Notes under the pieces: model-generated
Told to the model about the DNA's origin: nothing
Databases searched by the model: none
The model's input: the letters and a program-made list of their open reading frames with translations, nothing else
Position numbers and translations under genes: made by a program
Shown here: positions 25,089 through 32,749 of the stretch, one piece after another
How positions within the stretch are numbered: position 1 is the stretch's first letter
Layout of the letters: each line of letters begins with the position of its first letter
DNA from: Phycisphaerales bacterium
GTDB taxonomy: Bacteria > Planctomycetota > Phycisphaerae > Phycisphaerales > UBA1924
Direction: 5' to 3'
Assembly: GCA_007693765.1 (NCBI GenBank)
Contig: RECZ01000122.1
Coordinates: forward strand, 1 to 53,359
DNA length: 53,359 nucleotides

Positions 25089-26315
25089 TCACGGCTCCAC
25101 CAGCGTCAGCACGGGTCGCGACTCGGCGTCAACGCGGAGGGCTTGGGCGCGGGCGAGCGATCGGGCGGCGTCCTCGTGACGCCCGAGGGCGCGGAGCAGC
25201 GAGGCGTGCAGCGCCCACGCGGCCGGCTCGTCCGGGGCCGTCCTGACCGCGGAGTCCGCGTGTCGCAAGGCCGCGCCGTGATCCCCCCGCGCTCGCAGGT
25301 ACGCGGCCTGCAGCATGTGGCCCTCGACACGCGCCGGCGCGATCGCCACCACGCGGCTTGAGGCTGTTCTCGCTCGGGCCAGGTCGCCCAGCAGCATCGA
25401 CGCGTAGCCGAGTTCGATCCACGATTCGACGTCGGCCGCGCCCTCCGGCCCCGTCGTAAGCTCGATGAGGATCGACCGGGCCTCGACCAGTCGGTCGATC
25501 TCGATCAGGCACCTGGCGCGCATCCGCCGCAGATCGCGTCGAGACGAGGCTTGTTCGGTCTCGAGCAGGCGCGAGAGGCTGTACTCCGCCTCGGCGAAGC
25601 GGCGGTCCGCCACCTGCGCCCGGGTGAGGTCCTCCAGCACGCCCGCGTCGTCCGGGGCGAGCAGCCGGGCCTCGTTGTAGTGCGACAACGCCAGGGCGGG
25701 ATCGTTGCGCATCAGGGCGAGGTGGCCGAGCGTCTGGCGCAAACCGGCGTGGTGTTCGAAGCGTGTGCGCAAGGCGCGGAGCGATCGTTCAGCGTCGTCC
25801 AGGCGGCCCTGCTCGATGAGCATCTCCGCCGCGGCGAGCGCGTACTGCGCGTTCGAGGGCTCGATCTCCCACGCGGTGGTGTAGCTGGCGTGCGCGGATT
25901 CATGGTCGTTCACGCGCTCGAACAGGATGCCGCGGAAGTAGTGCGCCTCGTGGAACTCCGGGTTGATCTCGAGCGCCCGCAGCAGCGATTCGTTCGCGCG
26001 TTCGTGCTGGGCGAGTTCAAGCAGGATGCGCCCGCGCAGCGTGTGGCTGCGGGCGACGTTGGGGTTCAACGCGACGGAGCGATCGATGGTCCGGATCGCC
26101 TTCTCGAGATCGCCGGCCTGATACTGCTGCTCCGCCATCTGGAACTCGGCGCCGGCCTTGATGCCGTCGAGACGCTCCCGCGCGTTGACCATGTGCTCGG
26201 TCGTGTACTTGCCGTGCCCGGACGAGCAGCCGACCAGTGTGGCCGCTACGGCGAGCGTTCCTGTGATGCAGAGAATGCGCACTCGGCGCGGCGTTTTCGT
26301 GATGACGTAGGTCAT
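25089..26315 (-). CDS. TPR-repeat lipoprotein (PilF/Tgl-like candidate)
   Basis: A 408-residue exported lipoprotein. The signal segment ends in lipobox LVGC, with Cys at about residue 30. The rest is built from about ten tetratricopeptide repeats, for example AEQQYQAGDLEKAIRTIDRS and RGRILLELAQHERANESLLR. In type IV pilus systems an outer-membrane TPR lipoprotein (PilF, PilW or Tgl) pilots secretin assembly. The position directly after the secretin gene, with ATGA overlap, supports that role. PilF is usually about 250 residues, so this one is longer and the assignment is inferred. Confidence 0.8.
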   Translation of the reverse strand: MTYVITKTPRRVRILCITGTLAVAATLVGCSSGHGKYTTEHMVNARERLDGIKAGAEFQMAEQQYQAGDLEKAIRTIDRSVALNPNVARSHTLRGRILLELAQHERANESLLRALEINPEFHEAHYFRGILFERVNDHESAHASYTTAWEIEPSNAQYALAAAEMLIEQGRLDDAERSLRALRTRFEHHAGLRQTLGHLALMRNDPALALSHYNEARLLAPDDAGVLEDLTRAQVADRRFAEAEYSLSRLLETEQASSRRDLRRMRARCLIEIDRLVEARSILIELTTGPEGAADVESWIELGYASMLLGDLARARTASSRVVAIAPARVEGHMLQAAYLRARGDHGAALRHADSAVRTAPDEPAAWALHASLLRALGRHEDAARSLARAQALRVDAESRPVLTLVEP

Positions 26316-28372
26316 TGCCCATCCTCATTGGCGTCGGCGGTGACGACGGCGCCCGTGGCCCGAAGCGGCGCCCAGAGCCGGTGCAGCACGCCCTCGCTGA
26401 GCTCGACGGGCTCGTGAAGTTCGGCCACAGCGGGTTCCAGGTCATCGAGCCCGACGCGTGGCGAACCGGCGTGGAGTTCATCGAAGCGGAACGCGGTCTC
26501 TTGTGAAGCAAGCGCGCCGACGCCCCCCACGGCGGCGTCACCCGCGGCGCCCGGCGACTCCGACGCACGCCGCACCGCGGCGGCAGGCGTGCCGGGCGCT
26601 TCCTCGTCGCGAGAGGCATCGGGGCCGGTATCGGGCTCCGTTGCAGGGTCCGAGGCGCGGTAAATGTCCTCGAGCACGCTCCGCACCGGCCAGCGCTCAA
26701 ACTCCTGCGTGAGCTTCTCGCGCAGGCGGATCGCGTCGGGCTGTGTCGGGTTGAGCTCGAGCGAGCGACGCACCTTCCACAGCGCTTGCTCGCGGTCGCC
26801 CTTGCGCATCAGCTCGTCGGCCTCGACGTTGAGCTTGGCCGTCATGCGCTCGCGACTCCACGGCAGCAGGCCTTGGCGTGCGCCGGCGCGGACGAGCTCC
26901 GTGTACTCCATCGCCTTCTCGCCCTGGGCGAGCAGCGAGTTGTCGTGCACGATCGTGGGCGTGATGAGGAAGATGATCTCGACGCGGTCGATCTCGTCGT
27001 CGTGGCCGCGGAAAGGCGCCCCGATGATGGGGATGTCGCCGAGGATGGGCACCTGACGGCGAGTGAGAGACGTGCTCTCCTTGAAGAGCCCGCCGAGCAC
27101 GATCGTCGAACCGTCACGGACGATGACGTTGGTCGTGAGCTCCTGCGTCTCCTCGTCGGGGATGGAGATGGGCACCCCACCGGAGTCCACCGATTGGCGG
27201 ATGAAGCCCTGCGAGACGGAGGGACGCAGCTCCATGCGGATCATCCCATCATTGGAGATGAAGGGCCGGAACGAGAGCTGCGTGCCGGTGTCCAGGAACT
27301 GGACGGACTGCGTGGTCGAGGTCTCGGTCGCGGTGGTGCTGAGGTAGCCGAGGCGACGCCCGACGAGCACGCGGGCTGGCTGGCGGTTGAGCGCGAGGAT
27401 CTTGGGGTTCGACAGCACGGTCGTGTCCGCGACCTCGTCGAGCATGCGGATGAAGAGGCTGAAGTCGCCCTCGACGACGCCGATGCGGAGCGTGCCGCCG
27501 GGCGCGCCGGTGTTGCCGGGCGTGGACACCACCCCCGTGCCCTCCTGCGCCCCGACCCCCCCCTGCCCGTCGCCGCCGCCGGGCGATCGCAGAGCGTTGA
27601 ACACCGAGAGCGGGCCGCCCGAGGCGACGAAATCGGAGAAGTTCAGGTTGCCGATCACGGAGAAATCCACGCCGAAGGCGTTGGCCTCCGTGAGCTTGGT
27701 CTGCAGGATCGTTGCCTCCACGAGCACCTGCGCCGGGCGCGTGTCGAGCTGGCGCACGAGGCGCTCGATCTCCTCCACGTGCTCAGGGTAGTCGTAGACG
27801 ACCAGCGTCGAGGCGAGGGCGTAGCTGTCGGCGCCCACCGGACCATCAGGGATCGAGAACGTGCCCACGTCGCCGTTGGTGCGGATCTGCCCGGACTCAG
27901 AGAGCAGCGGCGTCACGAACGCCGCGGCGTCGTTGCCGTTGAGGTAGTTGAGCGTGATGACCTTGGCGACCGGGCGACGCTCGGCGCGCCGGATCTGCCG
28001 CAGCTCGTCGAGGGTGTAGACGTAGATGAAGTGGCCGCGCTCGACGTAGCCGTACCCGTTGACGTGCAGGATCGCGTCCAACGCCTCGTAGAAGGTGGCG
28101 CCGTAGAGATTGGCCGTCACCCGGGCCGAGACGGCCCGGCTGGCGACGATATTGCGGTTGCTCTGCAGGGAGAGCAGTTGAAGCACGTTCGCCAATTCCT
28201 CGTCCTGCAGGCGCATGTCGACGGTCATGTGCTCGCTGACGTGCACAGCCGGCGTGCGCGCGGATTCCGCGGCTCCCGCACCAGCCCACGCGTGCGGGGT
28301 GAGTGCGACGATCGCGCAGATCGTTGCGACGAGTGCGAGCGGGGCGGTATGTCGTGCGCGGCGTGTGTACAT
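26312..28372 (-). CDS. pilQ: Secretin (PilQ/GspD family) with C-terminal extension
   Basis: Outer-membrane pore of the pilus or secretion machine, 686 residues with an N-terminal signal segment. An STN-like domain (about 50-120) is followed by a secretin N1 domain (about 135-225). A glycine-rich insertion sits near 255-295. The secretin core spans about 225-480 with NPKILALNRQPARVLVG and VPILGDIPIIGAPFRG. After the core come one or two TPR-like helices (RKGDREQALWKVRRSLELNP) and about 110 residues of low-complexity, Ala- and acid-rich sequence. That extension is not part of normal secretins. ATGA overlap links it to the TPR lipoprotein. Confidence 0.93.
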   Translation of the reverse strand: MYTRRARHTAPLALVATICAIVALTPHAWAGAGAAESARTPAVHVSEHMTVDMRLQDEELANVLQLLSLQSNRNIVASRAVSARVTANLYGATFYEALDAILHVNGYGYVERGHFIYVYTLDELRQIRRAERRPVAKVITLNYLNGNDAAAFVTPLLSESGQIRTNGDVGTFSIPDGPVGADSYALASTLVVYDYPEHVEEIERLVRQLDTRPAQVLVEATILQTKLTEANAFGVDFSVIGNLNFSDFVASGGPLSVFNALRSPGGGDGQGGVGAQEGTGVVSTPGNTGAPGGTLRIGVVEGDFSLFIRMLDEVADTTVLSNPKILALNRQPARVLVGRRLGYLSTTATETSTTQSVQFLDTGTQLSFRPFISNDGMIRMELRPSVSQGFIRQSVDSGGVPISIPDEETQELTTNVIVRDGSTIVLGGLFKESTSLTRRQVPILGDIPIIGAPFRGHDDEIDRVEIIFLITPTIVHDNSLLAQGEKAMEYTELVRAGARQGLLPWSRERMTAKLNVEADELMRKGDREQALWKVRRSLELNPTQPDAIRLREKLTQEFERWPVRSVLEDIYRASDPATEPDTGPDASRDEEAPGTPAAAVRRASESPGAAGDAAVGGVGALASQETAFRFDELHAGSPRVGLDDLEPAVAELHEPVELSEGVLHRLWAPLRATGAVVTADANEDGQ

Positions 28373-28402
28373 CTCTGTGTTTCTGTCGGCGACGGTCGCC
28401 GG

Positions 28403-29029
28403 TTATCGGATCGGCTCTGCGTGCTCCAGTCGCACGCGCGTGCCCCCCTCGTGCTCCAACTCAACCCAGTGATGGGTGATCTCGACAAGCCGGAACGTGC
28501 CGATACGACCGCCCAGAGCGATAACGTCGCGCCGACGGGCGTCGCTCTCGCCGTGCTCGATGATCGCCATGGGCTTGACACCCAAAATGGTGCTCCTGAG
28601 TGACATGCGCCCCGCGAGGGAGCGTGCCTGCTCCTCGGGGCTCTGGATCGGTGCGGCCCGATTGGATTCGTCGGCGTTTCCTCTCCCCGACTTGCCCCCC
28701 GGCGGCGCGTCGACCTTCGCAGGCGGGTAGCGGCCCTCGTCCAGGGCGAACAGATCGCGGGAGATCGGCGGAGCTTCGATCAGGCGGTTGGCGCCCTGAG
28801 GGCGAAAGGTCATCACCGGCGACGCATCGGTGGCCGACTTGGCGTTGAGGGGCGCCGGGGCACGTGTGCTCGACGCGGCCGCACGCGGCGGGCCCCCGCT
28901 CGACATCACCACCGCCCGGATCACCATCACGAAGGCGACAACCATGAGCGTGCCCAGCACCGCGGCCTTTTTCGGCTCCGCGGTGAGCTGCACCCAGACG
29001 TCGACGGCTCGTTCCCGCAGCGCGTTCAT
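28403..29029 (-). CDS. PilP/GspC-like inner-membrane protein
   Basis: A 208-residue bitopic protein. One membrane segment lies at about 22-42 (VLGTLMVVAFVMVIRAVVM), then a disordered Ala/Pro-rich linker. The compact C-terminal domain, about 140-205, has LRSTILGVKPMAIIEHG and HHWVELEHEGGTRVRLEH. This matches the small beta domain of PilP or the HR domain of GspC, which contact the secretin periplasmic domains. Sequence similarity is faint, and the assignment rests on order: pilM, pilN, pilO, this gene, secretin. ATGA overlap with pilO upstream. Confidence 0.65.
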   Translation of the reverse strand: MNALRERAVDVWVQLTAEPKKAAVLGTLMVVAFVMVIRAVVMSSGGPPRAAASSTRAPAPLNAKSATDASPVMTFRPQGANRLIEAPPISRDLFALDEGRYPPAKVDAPPGGKSGRGNADESNRAAPIQSPEEQARSLAGRMSLRSTILGVKPMAIIEHGESDARRRDVIALGGRIGTFRLVEITHHWVELEHEGGTRVRLEHAEPIR

Positions 29030-29664
29030 TCGTCCGCCCCCCCGTCGGCGCCGACCGACGCGACGCCCTGCCCCGCAACGATTCCGGGTTCCTCGGCGAG
29101 CAACGCCAACGCCTCCGCCTCTTCCTGCGGGTCGTCCGTGTAGAGCACCTCGAGCATCAGTTCCGCCTTGATGATGGGCGAGCCGATGTCGGCGCCGCGA
29201 TCGCGAGCGATGCGGACCCTGCGCACCCGCACCAGCCGCGGCAACGATTCGACGTGCTCGATCACGGCGTACACGCTCATGAAATCCGCCGTCATGGTGA
29301 GCGACATGGGCATGGCGACCACATCACCCAACTTCGCGGGCGTCCCCGTAGCGACCTCGCGGCTCTGCACGCCGAGTTCGTCGAGAAACACGCTGAGGCC
29401 GCGGATCAGGCCCGCGACGTCGCCCTGCGCGGGGATCGGTTTGGTGTGCTTGCGGGTGAGCCGCCGCGCCTCCTCCAGGCTCGCGGCCCGAAGCGCCAAC
29501 TCCGCGGGGCGGTCTTCCTCCAGCGTGAAGAGCGAGCGGATGTGCGCGATGTCGCTGTTGAGCGACCGCAGCGTGCGGACCGAGGGCAGCACGCCGAGCA
29601 TGACGCCCGCCAACGCCAGCACCGCGAGACCCGCGCCCAGTCTGAGCGTGACTTTGTCGATCAT
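29026..29664 (-). CDS. pilO: PilO-like pilus assembly protein
   Basis: A 212-residue bitopic inner-membrane protein. A membrane segment at about 10-30 (LGAGLAVLALAGVMLGVLP) is followed by a helical coiled coil to about 75. A ferredoxin-like domain follows (GLIRGLSVFLDELGV, PMSLTMTADFMSVYAVIEHVESLPRLV), which is the PilO/GspM signature. It partners PilN in the periplasmic alignment complex. The ATG at 29664 (MIDKVTLR) is preferred over a start 22 codons earlier. It overlaps both neighbours by 4 bases. Confidence 0.83.
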   Translation of the reverse strand: MIDKVTLRLGAGLAVLALAGVMLGVLPSVRTLRSLNSDIAHIRSLFTLEEDRPAELALRAASLEEARRLTRKHTKPIPAQGDVAGLIRGLSVFLDELGVQSREVATGTPAKLGDVVAMPMSLTMTADFMSVYAVIEHVESLPRLVRVRRVRIARDRGADIGSPIIKAELMLEVLYTDDPQEEAEALALLAEEPGIVAGQGVASVGADGGADE

Positions 29665-30296
29665 CGGCGCTTCCCGCCTTCCGCGCCGGCGACCGTGGTG
29701 ACGCGTCGGGACGCCAGTTCGATCTCGCACGTCGCGCCGAACTCACGCGACTCCACGCCGCGGATGGTCGTCGGGCGGCTGTGATCAATGCTGACGCGGT
29801 CGAAGAGGTGGTGCGACTCGAACCCCGCCAACAGCGTGGCAACGTCGAGGTCGGTCGGGGCGATCCCGGCGAGTTCGAGCACAACCGACGAGGGAGAGCG
29901 GGCCGCGTCGGCGCCTCGTTCGCGCTGCATGCGCGGGGTGATCGTCAGCGATGTCAGCGTGACGGAGCGCGGCATGACGTCGGCGATGACCGCGATCACG
30001 TCAGAAAGGTCGATCGGCCACGCGACGGATTCGTAGCGGGCGGCGATGGCGACCAGGCGGTCCATTTTGTCCTGCATCTCGTTGAGCTGACGCTCGAAGT
30101 CGGCGTCGAGCGCCGCCTCCCGCTGCAGCCACGAGAGGTGCGAGCGCTTGGCGACCACGCCGATGCGGAGCGGCAGCAGGATCACAACGATCGCCACCGC
30201 CACGCACGCGTACGACAGCACCCACCGGCGCGTAACGCTCTTCCGCACGATGCGCTGCCTGCAGGCCGGGGGCGTGAGGTCGATGCGGGAGTTCAC
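29661..30296 (-). CDS. pilN: PilN-like pilus assembly protein
   Basis: A 211-residue bitopic protein. A short cytoplasmic N-terminus (RIDLTPP, matching the PilN motif that docks into PilM) leads to a membrane segment near 28-48. A coiled coil is followed by a periplasmic domain (VLELAGIAPTDLDVATLLAGFE). The GTG at 30296 is chosen because the conserved N-terminal motif follows at once and because GTGA overlaps the pilM stop. The longer frame to 30821 is antisense to nothing but lies wholly within pilM. Confidence 0.82.
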   Translation of the reverse strand: MNSRIDLTPPACRQRIVRKSVTRRWVLSYACVAVAIVVILLPLRIGVVAKRSHLSWLQREAALDADFERQLNEMQDKMDRLVAIAARYESVAWPIDLSDVIAVIADVMPRSVTLTSLTITPRMQRERGADAARSPSSVVLELAGIAPTDLDVATLLAGFESHHLFDRVSIDHSRPTTIRGVESREFGATCEIELASRRVTTVAGAEGGKRR

Positions 30297-31516
30297 GCGG
30301 CGCCCCTTGTGTGTTGCGTCGGCGCTTCCGCGGCGGGCGCAGCGCTCTCCGCTCGCAGGGCGCGAGCCCGCGTGTTGTCCTCCAGACGAAGGCAGAGCCC
30401 CGCGGCCCCGGCCCATTGGGTCAAGTAGCCGCGGCGGTCGCCGCCGATGAATGTCGCATCGGTGGTGTTGAACCCGTCGAACGGATTTCCCACGAACGTG
30501 TCGATGCCGGTGACATCCTTGACAGCGTCGCAGAGGCGGGGTTCGCCGGCGTTGCCGCCCACGAGTTGGATCGACTCCGGGCGTTCGCCCCGGAAGGTGA
30601 CCATGTAGTAGCGCACACACAGCGTCGCTTCCTGCGCAAGCTCTGTGAGCAGCGGCCGCACCGCGTCGAAGATCGCGCGGTCCACGAGCGGATCGACGCC
30701 GTCCGCGGGCGCGCCGGCGTCGCTCTCCGGACGCATCCGCTGGCGCCGGATCTCTTCGGCCGTGCCGACATCGAGAGAGAGTCGCTTGGCCGCGGCCTCG
30801 TCCAGCCGCGCGCCGCCCCATTCGAGCTGCTTGTAGAAGGCGAGCGAGTCGCCGCGCAGCACCATCACCCCGGAGGATTTGGCCCCGATGTCGATGACGA
30901 TGCGAACGTGGCGCTGGTCGCTCTGTCGCCGGTGTCGCCAGCCCATCGCGCGGGCGCAGGCGACGAACGAGGGCTCGCAGGCCATCGGCTGGAGGCCCGC
31001 GCCGGAGACGGCCTCGATCGCGTGCTCAGCGTGTTCGTGTGTGGCCCCGACAAGGATGATCTCGTCGCGCACCTCGTCGCCCTGACGCACCTCGCCCGCC
31101 CGCATCCAGCCGATCTCGCAGCGGACCTCCTTGAGCCCGAGCCGCGCGGCGCCGTCCACCCGGAGCGCGTTGTCGGCGTCGTTGTCCGCCATGTGAGGCA
31201 GACGCACGGAGCGAACTTTGACGCTCTGGTTGTCCAGCCCGATGACGCAGCGCCGCCCGATGAAGCCCGCGGCCTCGACCCGCGCTGCGATGGCCTCCGA
31301 GTACATGCGCGCACACCGCGCGGGGTCTTCCTCGCCTTGGGGCGCCTCCACGCGGGCAGCGCCGACAACGCTCCACACGCCACGCGACTTGCGGAGCTGC
31401 ATCAGCTTCGCGCCGCTGGCGCCGAAATCGACGCCGATGGGCGTCAGGCCGCGTTGGATGAGCCTCTCGAGCACGAGACTTATTCTCTTTCGACGGCGCT
31501 CAGCGCCGGGGTGCAT
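30293..31516 (-). CDS. pilM: PilM-like actin-fold pilus assembly ATPase
   Basis: Cytoplasmic actin-like protein that recruits PilN and links the alignment complex to the motor. The 407-residue product has the phosphate-1 motif IGVDFGASGAKLMQL, phosphate-2 IVIDIGAKSSGVMVL and the adenosine motif IQLVGGNAGEP. The C-terminal 30 residues are Ala-rich. The start at 31516 overlaps the preceding gene by 17 bases. A GTG at 31474 would remove the overlap and start 11 residues before the first motif, so either is possible. Confidence 0.85.
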   Translation of the reverse strand: MHPGAERRRKRISLVLERLIQRGLTPIGVDFGASGAKLMQLRKSRGVWSVVGAARVEAPQGEEDPARCARMYSEAIAARVEAAGFIGRRCVIGLDNQSVKVRSVRLPHMADNDADNALRVDGAARLGLKEVRCEIGWMRAGEVRQGDEVRDEIILVGATHEHAEHAIEAVSGAGLQPMACEPSFVACARAMGWRHRRQSDQRHVRIVIDIGAKSSGVMVLRGDSLAFYKQLEWGGARLDEAAAKRLSLDVGTAEEIRRQRMRPESDAGAPADGVDPLVDRAIFDAVRPLLTELAQEATLCVRYYMVTFRGERPESIQLVGGNAGEPRLCDAVKDVTGIDTFVGNPFDGFNTTDATFIGGDRRGYLTQWAGAAGLCLRLEDNTRARALRAESAAPAAEAPTQHTRGAA

Positions 31517-31823
31517 CGTCCTTGGTCACAACTTCCACCTTCACGCCGCGCCCCGTTTCGAGTTGGCGGCGCAGGGCCTCGATCTGGTCGTTGAGGCGCT
31601 GGAGTTCGTGCACGATGGAGTTGCGTTGATCCGCGGGGTTCACCATCGCGGGCGCGCCCTGGCCGCTGCGGCTCTGGGCGATCGCCTGCGATTCAACCCC
31701 CGTGCCCGAACCGCGCACAAGCACACACACCAGCAGAACGCACGCCAGGACCAGCAGCGCCCGCTGCGCACCCGGGCGGGCGTCGGGCGTCGCGTGGTCG
31801 ATCGATGGCGTCGTCGTGCGCAT
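31500..31823 (-). CDS. Small membrane protein with C-terminal coiled coil
   Basis: A 107-residue protein not matched to a known family. One membrane segment (ALLVLACVLLVCVLV) lies near residues 22-36. It is followed by a loop and a heptad helix (IVHELQRLNDQIEALRRQLE), ending with a basic/acidic tail. The ATG at 31823 has GGAG about 8 bases upstream. A start 20 codons earlier has none. It lies between the prepilin and PilM genes, so it could be an accessory assembly or anchoring factor. This is inferred from position only. Confidence 0.6.
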   Translation of the reverse strand: MRTTTPSIDHATPDARPGAQRALLVLACVLLVCVLVRGSGTGVESQAIAQSRSGQGAPAMVNPADQRNSIVHELQRLNDQIEALRRQLETGRGVKVEVVTKDDAPRR

Positions 31824-32062
31824 GGCTGCTCTCCGATTGTGCAGGAGTGGGGCGAGCATCGCCCGTTTCTCCGTTTCGGACATCGGCGGACGCCGGGCCT
31901 GAAATCAGTCAAACATTCGTTGCGCCGCCCGCGCGCGCGAAGACGGCGCGTCTCTCCGTGGCGTACGAGGCGGAGCTTCCGTGCTCCCGCCCATACGCCC
32001 GGAGACGACGCGCCGTCCGGGCGGTGTTCGCCCGTTATGCGTGTCGCTCGTGGGCCGCCGGA

Positions 32063-32521
32063 TCAGTCGGCGGATTCGTGCGAGAACTTGCCGTCGGGGA
32101 AGTCGGCGCTGGGGACCGGGTCGAAGCCGGTGGCCCAGATGCCGCCGTCGTTGTCGGTCGCCCAGCCGGAGGTCGCGGCGGCCTTGGTGACGGCCATCGC
32201 GGTGCTCTCGCCGACGACGATGTTGAACAGCCCGACGTAGCCGTTGTAGGGCTTGTCCTTGAGGTAGTTCTTGCTGATCATCTCGCCCCAGCCGTCGTGC
32301 TCGGAGCCGCCCAGTGTGGGGTACTGGCCGGCGTGCTGCACGCGGTAGAGCTCGAGCTGGCTGCTGATGGTCTGCAGCTGGCTCCGCAGCGAGCTCTTGA
32401 TCGCCGACTCGCTGGCGTTCGTGAACTGGGGGATGACGATCGCCGCGAGGATCCCGAGGATCACCACAACGATCAGCAACTCAACCAACGTAAACCCGGG
32501 GGCGCGAACTCGGCGCATCAT
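32063..32521 (-). CDS. Prepilin / major pseudopilin (GspG or PilA type)
   Basis: A 152-residue prepilin. The class III signal is very short (MMRRVRAPG) followed by FTLVELLIVVVILGILAAIVIP, with Glu at mature position 5. This is the classical substrate of a prepilin peptidase and the helical spine of the pilus. The globular part contains LRSQLQTISSQLELYRVQHAGQYPTL, as in GspG-like pilins. AGGAG lies 6-7 bases before the ATG pair at 32516-32521, which rejects the 39-codon longer frame. No peptidase gene is in the window. A 228-base gap before it may carry its own promoter. Confidence 0.95.
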   Translation of the reverse strand: MMRRVRAPGFTLVELLIVVVILGILAAIVIPQFTNASESAIKSSLRSQLQTISSQLELYRVQHAGQYPTLGGSEHDGWGEMISKNYLKDKPYNGYVGLFNIVVGESTAMAVTKAAATSGWATDNDGGIWATGFDPVPSADFPDGKFSHESAD

Positions 32522-32749
32522 GGCTTGCTCCTGACAAAGCGCGGGCGTCGCGCACCCGCCTGACTCGTGATTCTCCTCCCCGGACGGATCGCCGACCGGG
32601 CTGACAGGAGCATCGTCAGCGGGCGCGTCAAACTTCACACGGCCGGAGATTTCGATCGTTCAATCACCGCGATTGTGCGGGCGCGCTTGACAGCCGGCCG
32701 TTTGTATACGGGGCGGTGTCCGAGAAAAACGGGGACCGGCCTCTCTCGA

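Noticed and set aside
32687-32710. TTGACA followed by TATACG on the plus strand
   Set aside because: Spacing is 12 bases, far from 17, and no plus-strand gene follows.
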